Source: Variovorax beijingensis | Lineage (GTDB): Bacteria > Pseudomonadota > Gammaproteobacteria > Burkholderiales > Burkholderiaceae_C | DNA length: 64,000 nucleotides | NCBI RefSeq assembly: GCF_007828835.1 | Contig: NZ_VIVL01000007.1 | Span: 124,001-188,000, forward strand | Direction of reading: 5' to 3' | Shown here: in pieces, positions 25,567 through 33,709 of the stretch | Numbering within the stretch: the first letter of the stretch is position 1 | Layout: every line of letters begins with the position of its first letter | Position numbers and translations under genes: made by a program | Notes under the pieces: generated by a model | Told to the model about the DNA's origin: nothing | Databases searched by the model: none | Seen by the model: the letters and a program-made list of their open reading frames with translations, nothing else

Positions 25567-25962
25567 CTACGCAGTGGTTTTGCTCTTCTTGCGTGCGACC
25601 CACGCTGCGAGACCTGCACTGACGATGGTCCAGGCCCCAATTCCAACGGCCATCGCGTTCTCGGGCTTCATCGGTAATTGAATCGGAACGATGCCAAAGA
25701 CAATGCTGGCGGCTGCAATGGCAGCCAGCATTCCAAGCGCCCGACGTGGACTCGCCGCGGCGACGCCGCCGACCCAACCACCCAACACGGCAGAGGCCGC
25801 ACCGCCCATGAGGACATACACGCGCAGCATTCGAGCGGCTTCATCCTCGCCGTGACGCCCAATCCCCGTACCTGGAAACGCGAGTGAAAAGAGGATTGGC
25901 AGGCCCAGAAACAAGGCGACGCCGAGCAAAGCCCCGCACAGAGTGAAGATCGGACGCTTCAT
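25567..25962 (-). CDS. Four-helix membrane protein coupled to Tae4 (candidate immunity protein)
   Basis: This 131-residue protein consists almost entirely of four membrane helices (about residues 7-29, 48-70, 74-95 and 102-124) with a basic C-terminal tail, ARKKSKTTA. I recognise no family. Its ATG overlaps the stop of the upstream amidase effector gene (TGATG on the minus strand), so translation is coupled. Effector-immunity pairs are typically arranged this way. The known Tai4 immunity proteins are soluble and periplasmic, and this is not one of them. A membrane immunity protein that guards the periplasm is an attractive but unproven reading; an unrelated membrane protein acquired with the island is the alternative. 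Confidence 0.6.
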   Translation of the reverse strand: MKRPIFTLCGALLGVALFLGLPILFSLAFPGTGIGRHGEDEAARMLRVYVLMGGAASAVLGGWVGGVAAASPRRALGMLAAIAAASIVFGIVPIQLPMKPENAMAVGIGAWTIVSAGLAAWVARKKSKTTA

Positions 25963-26513
25963 CAGCTGATCGGCCAGAAGACCACGCGACGCGACGCGTG
26001 CAGATCAGAGTAGAGGTATCCGTTGCTGCTCCACGGTGATCGAAAGGTATCAATGCCGAGGGAGAAGCGAAGGAACGTCGTCCACGACGGCGTCAGTCGA
26101 TTCCGATCCCACAGGTCGATGTGATCTCCAGTGGGAAACTTTGCCTCAGCGGTACGCAACCAGTAGTCCTCGAAATATATGATGCCTGTGCGACCGGAAA
26201 GACTCTTGTCGAAGCTTTTTCCCTGGTGTGTTTCGGCATCTGGACAGCCAGCGAATGGGCGACGCATCAGCCAGTTGGCCAATTCGGTCGCGCGGAGCAC
26301 CATTCCGTTTCCGGAAGGGCCAAATTCGCAACGTGGGCCGGGAAATGTCTTGAAACTGACACCCGACTTTTCCAACGCAATGCCGACCCGTATCGCGCAT
26401 TGGTCGTCATACGCCTTCTTTCCCGTGCGAGGGTTCACGCAAGGGTCATCACTCGGGTAGTTTTTCCATATCGCCGCGAACGATATCGGCTTTGCCATTT
26501 CTGGGAGCGGCAT
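25962..26513 (-). CDS. tae4: Type VI secretion amidase effector, Tae4 family
   Basis: This 183-residue protein matches Tae4 peptidoglycan amidases, which are injected by the type VI machine and cut the D-Glu to mDAP bond in rival cell walls. Signatures in order are FAAIWKNYPSDDPC, the catalytic Cys39 in YDDQCAIRVGIALEKSGV, LRATELANWL, SGRTGIIYFEDYW, the catalytic His131 in TGDHIDLWDRNRLT with nearby Asp residues, and the VVFWPI end. There is no signal peptide, as expected. The gene is visibly AT-richer than its neighbours, suggesting transfer. No VgrG, PAAR or Hcp gene is nearby. The coupled downstream membrane protein is the candidate immunity factor. Confidence 0.85.
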   Translation of the reverse strand: MPLPEMAKPISFAAIWKNYPSDDPCVNPRTGKKAYDDQCAIRVGIALEKSGVSFKTFPGPRCEFGPSGNGMVLRATELANWLMRRPFAGCPDAETHQGKSFDKSLSGRTGIIYFEDYWLRTAEAKFPTGDHIDLWDRNRLTPSWTTFLRFSLGIDTFRSPWSSNGYLYSDLHASRRVVFWPIS

Positions 26514-26846
26514 CTTTTTTCCTTCCTGTGCTTATCTAGCCCGGTGCAGCGAACTGACTATCGACTACCGCGAGTCCGCTGCATCTTATCGGCTCAAGCT
26601 TATGCCGCCAGCCACCAAAAAGGCTACGTCCAAACAGGCTCTTTCCTCTGACCGTGAACTATTGCCGCGTTCTGCAGGCAAGCACGATGCTGGAACTCCT
26701 CGGCCGTCGGATCAAAGGGTGAGAACCTTGGAGCTACACGGCTTGTGCCTCGCTCGAAAAGAGCTAGGCGGCTGCAGGGTCTTCCCCCAGAATGCCGCCG
26801 GCGCTGCCGTCTGCACCCCGCAAACCGCGCACCCCAAGGACCGCCC
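26514..26846. other. Gene-free AT-richer gap upstream of tae4 and the serine hydrolase
   Basis: This 333-nt stretch separates the divergent tae4 and serine hydrolase genes. Its left half shares the low GC of the effector gene and probably holds its promoter. I see no convincing coding region, RNA gene, repeat or hairpin in it. Short open frames here lack ribosome binding sites and family resemblance. Confidence 0.5.
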
Positions 26847-28412
26847 ATGAGCTGCTCGATCCGCCGTTTCCTCGCCACAACCGCCGCGGCCGTCGGCCTG
26901 GCAACCGCGTTGGCGTCCTGCGGTGGCGGCGGGGGTGGAGGTGGCGGAGGGATCGGCGTTCCATTGACGTCCGCGCCGCCCACCACCACGGCGCAGTTGC
27001 CGGAACGCGAGGCGCTCATTGCCCGTGCACGCGCCCTCGAACTCAACACGCCCTACGTGCCGCCGCCCGGCAACGTGCTGGAGCACCACACCTCCGGCTA
27101 TGCCAAGACGATGTGCTCCGCCGTGTTCATCACCGGCATCGACCCCGAGGTCGCCGCCGAAAGCCTGGGCTATTTCGTGGGGCCGTACGAGCAGCGCAAG
27201 AACGTCGGCAAGCCCGTGGTCGACCGCGTGAAGAAAGAGGTTCGCATCTCGATTCCCAACGGCCCGACGCTGGTGGCGCGCCACTTCGGTTCGCAGGGCT
27301 GCGTCACGCTGCCGGCCGGCCGGGACGACGTTCTCTTCACGCCCGTCGAAGTCAGGAGCGCGCTGCCCGATCCCGCGACCCAGCCATGGCCGATGGGCGA
27401 CGTGCTGCCGGGCGACCCGCCGCCGGCCGAAGTCGACACGGCCAAGGTGAACCAGGCCGTCGATGCCGCGTTCGGCATGCCGGAGGCCTACACATCGGCC
27501 TTCGTGGTCACGCACAAGGGCCGCATCGTCGCCGAGCGCTACATGAACGGCATCGGGCCGGCCACGCCGCTCGAATCGTGGTCGATGGGCAAGAGCGTCG
27601 TGGCGACGATGATGGGAGTGCTCATCAAGCAGGGCGTGTACAAGCTCGACCAGCCGGCGCCCATTCCCGAATGGCAAGGCGCCGGCGATGCGCGCCAGCA
27701 GATCAAGATCTCCGACATCCTGCAGATGTCGAGCGGCCTGCGCATCAAGGCGCCGGACGATCCGGACTTCGACCCCAACGGCACCTACCCCGATCACGTC
27801 TACTACTACACGGGCCGCATCAACGCCTTCAACTACGCCGCCACCCGGCCGCAGCAATGGCCGCCCGGCGCCGTGGGCCGCTACCGCAACACCGATCCCG
27901 TGCTGGCCAACTACCTGGTCCGCCTCGCGGTGGAAAAGCGCGGCGAGGAATATCTTTCGTTTCCGCAGCGCGCGCTCTTCGACAAGATCGGCATCCGCTC
28001 GATGGTGATCGAGACCGACCCCTACGGCAACTTTCTCACGCAGGGCTACGACTTCATGTCGGCACGCGACTGGGCGCGCCTCGGCAATCTCTATCTGCAG
28101 GACGGCGTGTGGAACGGCGAGCGCATTCTTCCCGAGGGCTTCGTCAACTTCGTGAGCAGCGTGGCACCCGCCTGGGCCGCGGACAAGCGCCCGATCTACG
28201 GCGGCTTCTTCTGGATCAACGGAATGAACTCGCTGGCGGTGCCGGCGTCGGCCTACTACATGCTCGGCGCCGGCGGCCAGTTCGTGCTGGTGATTCCATC
28301 GCACGATCTCGTCGTGGTGCGGATCGGGCATTCGAAGGGAGAGCGCTTCGCGGGCTCGACGCTGAACAAGGCGCTGGCACTGCTGACCACCGCGGTGCCC
28401 CGCGTGCGCTGA
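26847..28412 (+). CDS. Serine hydrolase lipoprotein (class C beta-lactamase/esterase family)
   Basis: This 521-residue protein is exported and probably lipidated: the signal peptide ends in the lipobox LASC (Cys25), followed by an unusual run of nine glycines. An N-terminal region of about 170 residues precedes the beta-lactamase-like domain. The active-site motif is Ser245-Met-Gly-Lys248 (ESWSMGKSVV), with a Tyr-x-Asn element in GRYRNTDPV. Class C-like hydrolases of this type act as esterases or on D-amino-acid peptides. AGGA lies 7 nt before the ATG at 26847. It appears monocistronic. Confidence 0.82.
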   Translation: MSCSIRRFLATTAAAVGLATALASCGGGGGGGGGGIGVPLTSAPPTTTAQLPEREALIARARALELNTPYVPPPGNVLEHHTSGYAKTMCSAVFITGIDPEVAAESLGYFVGPYEQRKNVGKPVVDRVKKEVRISIPNGPTLVARHFGSQGCVTLPAGRDDVLFTPVEVRSALPDPATQPWPMGDVLPGDPPPAEVDTAKVNQAVDAAFGMPEAYTSAFVVTHKGRIVAERYMNGIGPATPLESWSMGKSVVATMMGVLIKQGVYKLDQPAPIPEWQGAGDARQQIKISDILQMSSGLRIKAPDDPDFDPNGTYPDHVYYYTGRINAFNYAATRPQQWPPGAVGRYRNTDPVLANYLVRLAVEKRGEEYLSFPQRALFDKIGIRSMVIETDPYGNFLTQGYDFMSARDWARLGNLYLQDGVWNGERILPEGFVNFVSSVAPAWAADKRPIYGGFFWINGMNSLAVPASAYYMLGAGGQFVLVIPSHDLVVVRIGHSKGERFAGSTLNKALALLTTAVPRVR

Positions 28413-28414
28413 GC

Positions 28415-29041
28415 CTAGAAGCCGAAGACCAGCAGCAGGTTGTTCGCGGGCATCGCGTGCCGCTCGCGCAGCGCAAGCCCTTGGCGGTTCGCCTCGGCCA
28501 CCACCTGCTCCAGGCGCCGTATGCCCCATTCGGGATTGCGCGCGCGCAGGTCTTCGTCGAACGCCAGGTTGCTCGGCGCCGGTGTGCCTTCCTCTTCGAA
28601 GTAGGGGCCGTAGGTGATCAGCAATCCATCGGCAAGCAGATGCCGCGCAGCGCCTTGCATCAACACGGCGCACGCGGCCCAGGGCGCGATGTGCAGCATG
28701 TTGGCGCAATAGATCGCATCGAACTTTTCTTCTTCTCCTCGAGCAAACGCGGCGCCTTGCGACGGCCACCGGGGCGCCATCACGTCGAGCAGCAGCGGCG
28801 CACGGAGATTGGGCAGCGCGGCCTGCGCGACGCGGCTTGCGAGCGCAGGGAGCATGCGCGCGTCTGCGTCGGTGGGCTGCCAGGTCCACCCGGGCATTGC
28901 GGCGGCGAACCAGGCGGCATGCTGGCCGGTGCCGGATGCGATCTCGAGCGCGCTGCCGCGCTCGCCGAGGATGCCGGTCAGCACCTCGAGGATGGGCTGC
29001 TTGTTGCGGTCGGCGGCGGGGCTGTGGGGAAGGTCGGGCAT
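28415..29041 (-). CDS. DUF938 family SAM-dependent methyltransferase-like protein
   Basis: This 208-residue protein matches DUF938. Near the N-terminus it has the SAM-binding ALEIASGTGQHAAWFA loop and the acidic PTDADARML element. These are followed by DAIYCANMLHIAPW and the GPYFEEEGTPAPSNLAFDEDLRARNPEWGIR region (recognised by GPY and NPEWGIR). The substrate is unknown. It ends 2 nt from the convergent serine hydrolase stop and is separated by 60 nt from the response-regulator gene upstream. Confidence 0.85.
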   Translation of the reverse strand: MPDLPHSPAADRNKQPILEVLTGILGERGSALEIASGTGQHAAWFAAAMPGWTWQPTDADARMLPALASRVAQAALPNLRAPLLLDVMAPRWPSQGAAFARGEEEKFDAIYCANMLHIAPWAACAVLMQGAARHLLADGLLITYGPYFEEEGTPAPSNLAFDEDLRARNPEWGIRRLEQVVAEANRQGLALRERHAMPANNLLLVFGF

Positions 29042-29101
29042 GCGAATCGGGCCTGGACAGGTGTGTTGATCGGGACAGGAGTTTTGGCAAGGCAGCGCAA
29101 C

Positions 29102-29746
29102 TCAGCCCTGCCCGAACTCCCGCGCATGCTCCACCGCATACTTGATGAGTTCGGCCTGCCCCTCGATGCCGAGCCGCCTTTTGATGCTCTGCCGGTGCGC
29201 CTCGACCGTGCGAACGCTCAGGCCGAGGTCGCGCGCGATCTGCTTGCTCGATTCGCCGCGGCCCAGCGCAGTGAGGATCTCGCTCTCGCGCGGCGTGAGC
29301 AGCGGCCTGGGCGCCTGGTTGCGAAACAGCTTCTTCGACACGGCCGGACTCAGGAAGGTGCCCCCGGCCGACACCGCCTCGATGGCGGCGACGATCTCGG
29401 CCGCGGGCGCGTCCTTCAGCACATAGCCGCGCGCGCCCACCTGCAGGGCCTTCTGCACATACTCGGGGTTGTCGTACATGCTGAGCATCACCACGTGCGG
29501 CGCGGGCTGATGGCGCTGCAGCACCAGCGCGGCCAGGTCGATGCCGTTCATGTCCTTCATGCCCACATCCATCAGCAGCAGGTCGGGCTGGAGCGTTTCG
29601 ATGAGCGCCAGCGCCTCGGCCGCGCTGCCGGCCTCGCCGACGATCTCCAGGCCGGCCACGGCGCCGAGCCGCGCGCGCAGGCCGTCGCGCACCAGCGGAT
29701 GGTCGTCGACCAGGAAAAGGCGGACCGGGGCGGCGTCGTTCTTCAT
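29102..29746 (-). CDS. NarL/FixJ-family response regulator
   Basis: This 214-residue regulator has an N-terminal receiver with the acidic pocket DD14-15, phosphoacceptor Asp60 (DLLLMDVGM) and the conserved lysine in YVLKDAPA. It ends in a LuxR-type helix-turn-helix (LTPRESEILTALGRGESSKQIARDLGLSVRTVEAHR, recognised by its TPRE and TVEAH elements). Its ATG overlaps the end of the histidine kinase gene by 4 nt, so the two form a coupled two-component operon. The target genes are not evident; the DUF938 gene just downstream may be cotranscribed. Confidence 0.92.
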   Translation of the reverse strand: MKNDAAPVRLFLVDDHPLVRDGLRARLGAVAGLEIVGEAGSAAEALALIETLQPDLLLMDVGMKDMNGIDLAALVLQRHQPAPHVVMLSMYDNPEYVQKALQVGARGYVLKDAPAAEIVAAIEAVSAGGTFLSPAVSKKLFRNQAPRPLLTPRESEILTALGRGESSKQIARDLGLSVRTVEAHRQSIKRRLGIEGQAELIKYAVEHAREFGQG

Positions 29747-31113
29747 GCCGGTTCAGGCCTCGCGCTGCGCGCCGGCACCTCGGCCACGATGGTTGTTCCG
29801 CCTTCGCCCGACTGCACGTCCAGGCGCCCGCCGATCGACTCCATGCGCTCGCGCATGTTGCGCAGGCCGATGCCGCGCCGCGCATCGAGCTGCATCGCCT
29901 GCACGTCGAAGCCGATGCCGTCGTCGCCGATCGCAAGCCGCACGCCGTCCTCGTCGGAAAAGCCCAGCGCAATGTGCACGCGGTGCGCCTGGGCATGCTT
30001 GCGCACATTGGTGAGCGCCTCCTGCGTGACGCGAAAGAGCGCGGTCTTGGCTTCCTGCGAGAGCTCGAAGGCCTCGCCCTCGATCATGATCGACGCATCG
30101 ATGGTGCCGTCTTCGGCGAATTCGTCGCCCAGGCGCTCGAGCGCGGCCGACAGGCCGAGCGTGTCGAGCAGGGCCGGCCGCAGGCGGTGCGAGATGCGGC
30201 GCACCTCGATCAGCGAATCGTTGAGCCTTTGCAGCGCCTTGCTCAGTGCGGGCGGCGCGGGCTGGCGCTCGCGGTCGAGCGCGTCCACCGCGGATTCGAT
30301 CAGCAGCTTGGCCGACACCAGCGTCTGGCTGGTGCCATCGTGCAGCTCGCGCGCGAGGTGGCCGCGCTCTTCTTCCTGCGACTGCACCACGCGCCGCGCC
30401 AGCAGCCGCATCTTGGCCTCGGCCGTGCGGTGCTCGCTGAGATTGAGCAGCAACCCGGTGGCGCTCACCACGCCCAGGCACAGCGCCGCGATGCCGGCAA
30501 TCCAGAGCAGCGTGGTGGTGACGTTGGCGCTCATCTGGCGGTCGAGCGCCTGCATGGTGGCCTCGATGTCGTCCAGGTACAGGCCGGTGCCGACCATCCA
30601 GTTCCAGCGCGGCAGCGCCGTCACGTAGCCGAGCTTGGGCGCCATCTGCTCGCTGGAGGGTTTGCGCCATTCGTATTCGACATAGCCGCCGCCCGCACGC
30701 GCGCCCGCGATCAGGTCCTGGATGGTGAAGCGCCCGCGGGAGTCGCGCATGTCCCAGAGGTTCTGGCCCACCAGATCGGGCTGGCGCGAATGCATGAGCG
30801 AGCGGCCCTGCATGTCGTAGACGAAGAAGTAGCCGTCGTCGCCGTAGTCGAGCGCGGCCAGGCGGCGCAGGGCCTCGCTGCGGGTTTCCTCGTCGTCCTG
30901 GCCGGCGTCGTACAGCGGCCGCACGGTGCTCACGGCAAGGTCGACGTAGCTGCGCAGTTCGCTGCGCCGCTGGGCCATGTAGCTTTTCTCGATCAGCGCG
31001 CGCTCGCGCTGCGCCAGGTCATGCTCCTGGTGGCGCACCGCCAGGGCCACCAGCACCAGTGCAACCAGCAGCGGTGCAACGGCCAGTGCGACGATCTTGG
31101 TGCGGAGGTTCAT
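29743..31113 (-). CDS. Sensor histidine kinase with periplasmic Cache domain (HisKA_3)
   Basis: This 456-residue kinase has membrane helices at about residues 7-26 and 198-223. Between them lies a periplasmic single-Cache domain, marked by DDGYFFVYDMQGRSLMHSRQ and NWMVGTGLYLDDIE, that typically senses small carboxylates or amines. The cytoplasmic part carries the HisKA_3 dimerisation helix with phospho-accepting His258 (EERGHLARELHDGTSQT) and a HATPase with DDGIGFD and RGIGLRNMRER. It is cotranscribed with the NarL-type regulator. The start ATG was taken where the first helix begins. Confidence 0.9.
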   Translation of the reverse strand: MNLRTKIVALAVAPLLVALVLVALAVRHQEHDLAQRERALIEKSYMAQRRSELRSYVDLAVSTVRPLYDAGQDDEETRSEALRRLAALDYGDDGYFFVYDMQGRSLMHSRQPDLVGQNLWDMRDSRGRFTIQDLIAGARAGGGYVEYEWRKPSSEQMAPKLGYVTALPRWNWMVGTGLYLDDIEATMQALDRQMSANVTTTLLWIAGIAALCLGVVSATGLLLNLSEHRTAEAKMRLLARRVVQSQEEERGHLARELHDGTSQTLVSAKLLIESAVDALDRERQPAPPALSKALQRLNDSLIEVRRISHRLRPALLDTLGLSAALERLGDEFAEDGTIDASIMIEGEAFELSQEAKTALFRVTQEALTNVRKHAQAHRVHIALGFSDEDGVRLAIGDDGIGFDVQAMQLDARRGIGLRNMRERMESIGGRLDVQSGEGGTTIVAEVPARSARPEPA

Positions 31114-31197
31114 CGGGAGGCAAGACTACCACCGGGCGGGGCCGCGAACCTTAAGATCGCAAGGGCACGGGGGACGCAACACACGGGAGCAGATCGC

Positions 31198-31620
31198 ATG
31201 CACAACCGCTGGGTGGCCGTACTGGCCTTTCTTGCCTTGGCCGGCACCGGCACCGCCATTGCCGGCGCACCGTTCACGGCGGTGTTCGGCGGAACGGGCC
31301 GCGCATGTTCGGGCGGGCTGTACGTTCGAACCCAAACCATCGAATGGAATTCGAGCTTCAGCATCTGCAAGCCCAGGCGCTACCGCGTGCTGGAGAAAGA
31401 CCTTGCCGCAGACCATGGACGCATCGTCTTTCGCCTCTCGGCGCGCAGCCGGCAGTGCCGCTACGAGGTGATCGAGGCGGAGCAGATCAGCACCTATGGC
31501 TGGAACGTGCAGGGCTACCCGTCGCTCGAGGCCTACCGGAAACGCGCCCTGCCCGGCTGGCACCATTCGCCCCGCGATGACCGAATGGTCCTGTCCTGCC
31601 CGATGGTCCGGCTGGACTGA
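31198..31620 (+). CDS. Secreted hypothetical protein
   Basis: This 140-residue protein has a signal peptide (about residues 1-22, ending in TAIAGA) and four cysteines in the mature part, likely two disulfides. No family is recognised. The ATG at 31198 is supported by GGGAG 8 nt upstream. It is divergent from the histidine kinase gene across 84 nt and converges on the DedA-like gene, so it is probably monocistronic. A periplasmic role is the most that can be said. Confidence 0.65.
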   Translation: MHNRWVAVLAFLALAGTGTAIAGAPFTAVFGGTGRACSGGLYVRTQTIEWNSSFSICKPRRYRVLEKDLAADHGRIVFRLSARSRQCRYEVIEAEQISTYGWNVQGYPSLEAYRKRALPGWHHSPRDDRMVLSCPMVRLD

Positions 31621-31651
31621 GCCCCCCGTTTCCTGGTCGTCGCTGAAGGCC

Positions 31652-32590
31652 TCAGTGCAGGCTCGTCGGCCGGCCCGAGGCCACCCAGGCATCGAGCCCG
31701 CCCGTCAGCGGCAGCGCGCGCCGCGCACCGCGCGCCAGCAGCACGCGTGCGGCCAGGGCGGCCGACACCTCATTGGGGCAGTTGCAGTAGAGGACCACGT
31801 CGCGCCCGCCGACCAGCGGCAGTTCCGGATGCCGCTGCTGCAGCGCCTTGAGCGTGTATGGCAGCGCCCCGGGAATGCGGCGCGGATCGACCTGCACGCC
31901 GGCCTCACCGCGCACGTCGATCACCAGCGGCGGCGCCTCGCTGGCCAGCAGCTCGTGCAGTTCGTCCACGCTGATACGCGGCATGCCGGTGAGCCGCATG
32001 AACGCGCGCCGGCGCCAGTAGCGCACCGCCAGCATCACGGCCAGCACCACCACCAGCGCCAGGGTGGCGATGCCGCCGGCCTGGGCCAGCATGGCCAGCA
32101 CCTCCTGGATCTGGTCGCGAAAAACCCAGCCCAGCCCGAGGAAGACGCCGGTCCAGACCAGCGCGGCGCCGATGTCGAAGCCGATGAAGCGCCACACCGA
32201 CATGCCCAGCGCACCGGCCATCGGCGGCGCCACCACCGACACGCCCGGCACGAACTTGGCGGCCACCAGCGAGAGGCCGCCCCACCGGCCGATCAGCGAT
32301 TCGCCGCGCCGCACGCATGAATCGGGCGACAGCGAGATGCGGCACAGCAGCCGCATGAAGCGGTAGCCGAAGCGGCGCCCGGCATAGAACCAGGCGCCGT
32401 CGCCCAGCACATTGGCCAGCACCGCGGCCAGCACCACGCCAGCCACCGAGACATTGCCGGCCGCCAGCAGCGCCCCCGACACCACCAGCACCGCGGCCGC
32501 GGGCACCGGCAACCCGAGGCGCGCGGCAAAGCTCGCCGCGAAGACGATCGCGATCGCGTTCTGCACCAGCAGCGACATCAGCTGTGCCAT
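31652..32590 (-). CDS. DedA-family membrane protein fused to a rhodanese domain
   Basis: This 312-residue protein joins two modules. Residues 1 to about 200 are a DedA/VTT membrane domain, with LGDGAWFYAGRRFGYR and the KFVPGVSVVAPPMAGALGMS motif; such domains are linked to polyprenyl-phosphate or lipid flipping and membrane homeostasis. Residues about 210-305 are a cytoplasmic rhodanese with the active-site cysteine in VVLYCNCPNEVSAALAA. This fusion is known in proteobacteria but its substrate is not. It lies downstream of, and on the same strand as, the aldo/keto reductase gene, 40 nt apart. Confidence 0.85.
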   Translation of the reverse strand: MAQLMSLLVQNAIAIVFAASFAARLGLPVPAAAVLVVSGALLAAGNVSVAGVVLAAVLANVLGDGAWFYAGRRFGYRFMRLLCRISLSPDSCVRRGESLIGRWGGLSLVAAKFVPGVSVVAPPMAGALGMSVWRFIGFDIGAALVWTGVFLGLGWVFRDQIQEVLAMLAQAGGIATLALVVVLAVMLAVRYWRRRAFMRLTGMPRISVDELHELLASEAPPLVIDVRGEAGVQVDPRRIPGALPYTLKALQQRHPELPLVGGRDVVLYCNCPNEVSAALAARVLLARGARRALPLTGGLDAWVASGRPTSLH

Positions 32591-32630
32591 GGCGGCAGCG
32601 CGAGTTGGGGGGTGTTCACTCCTTGGCTGC

Positions 32631-33641
32631 CTACCTGGGCGCGTCGCCCTTGCGGTATTCGGCCGTGAGCTCGTCGAGCTTCTGCTTCAGCGCCGGGTCC
32701 AGCTTGTAGTCGGCCGCGGCCAGCGTGGCGTCGAGCTGCTCGGGGCGGCTGGCGCCGAGCAGCGGCGCGGTGATGAGCGGATTGGCCATGACCCAGGCCA
32801 CCGCCAGCGTGGCCAGCGGCACGCCGGCTTCGTCAGCCAGCTTGTGCAGCTCGGTCACGGTGTTGAAGCTGCGCTGGTTCCAGTAGCGGTCCTGGTACAT
32901 GCCGCCGGCGGTGCCGAGCGTGAAACGGGTGTTCTGCTCGGGCGCGGCACCGGGCTTGTACTTGCCGGTGAGCAGGCCGCCGGCCAGCGGGTTGTAGGGA
33001 ATCACGCCCAGGCCCTCTTCGCCCGCGAGCGGCAGCAGCTCGCGTTCGATCTCGCGGAACAGCAGGCTGTAGCGCGGCTGCACCGACACATAGCGCGTGA
33101 GCTTTTGCAGCTCGGCCTTGCCGAGCGCGCGGGCCAGCCGGTAGGCCAGGAAGTTGGACACGCCGATGTAGCGCGCGCGGCCTGACTTGACGATGACGTC
33201 GAGCGCCTCCAGGCTCTCTTCGAGCGGCGTCTCGCGGTCGTCGCTGTGCAGCTGGTACAGGTCGACATGGTCGGTCTGCAGCCGCTTGAGCGAGGCATCG
33301 ATGGCGTCGAGCAGGTGCTTGCGCGAGGCACCCTGGTCCCAGCTGTTGGGGCCGACCTTGCCGACCGCCTTGGTGGCCACCACGAAGCGCCGGCGGCCCG
33401 CGGCGCCCTGCTTCTGCAGCCAGCGGCCGATGATTTCCTCGGTGCGGCCCGTGGTTTCGACGGTGCCGCCAAGCGGGTACACGTCGGCGGTGTCGAGAAA
33501 GTTGATGCCGCCTTCGGCGGCCCTGTCGAGGATGCGGTGGGACACGGCCTCGTCGGTCTGCAGGCCGAAGGTCATGGTGCCGAGCGCAAGGCGCGAGACG
33601 GTGAGGCCGGTGCGGCCGAGTCGGGTGGTCGGAATGCTCAT
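32631..33641 (-). CDS. Aldo/keto reductase
   Basis: This 336-residue NADPH-dependent reductase has the TIM-barrel AKR pattern: GRTGLTVSRLALGTMTFG at the start, catalytic Asp/Tyr in FLDTADVYPLGG, the lysine in VVATKAVGKVG, and the YQLHSDDRETPLEESLEALD region. The cofactor end reads PLLGASRPEQLDATL. The ATG at 33641 is chosen because the barrel begins there; the open frame upstream is a shadow of the phosphatase gene. It lies 68 nt after the PhoD gene and could be the last gene of the glycerophosphodiester operon, reducing an aldehyde or ketone product, but the link is weak. Confidence 0.88.
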   Translation of the reverse strand: MSIPTTRLGRTGLTVSRLALGTMTFGLQTDEAVSHRILDRAAEGGINFLDTADVYPLGGTVETTGRTEEIIGRWLQKQGAAGRRRFVVATKAVGKVGPNSWDQGASRKHLLDAIDASLKRLQTDHVDLYQLHSDDRETPLEESLEALDVIVKSGRARYIGVSNFLAYRLARALGKAELQKLTRYVSVQPRYSLLFREIERELLPLAGEEGLGVIPYNPLAGGLLTGKYKPGAAPEQNTRFTLGTAGGMYQDRYWNQRSFNTVTELHKLADEAGVPLATLAVAWVMANPLITAPLLGASRPEQLDATLAAADYKLDPALKQKLDELTAEYRKGDAPR

Positions 33642-33709
33642 GAGGGTGTCGCTCCAGGCGATTGAAGGGCGACGGCCATCATAGTCACGGCAGCGCAAGG
33701 CTGCAGCGC

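Noticed and set aside
26602..26850. Possible 82-residue small gene upstream of the serine hydrolase
   Set aside because: It has no ribosome binding site, no family resemblance, and overlaps the hydrolase start out of frame.
26712..30008. Very long minus-strand open frame (over 1000 codons)
   Set aside because: It runs antisense to the serine hydrolase and out of frame with the DUF938 and response-regulator genes. The translation is low-complexity Arg/Ala/His-rich, which is typical of high-GC shadow frames.
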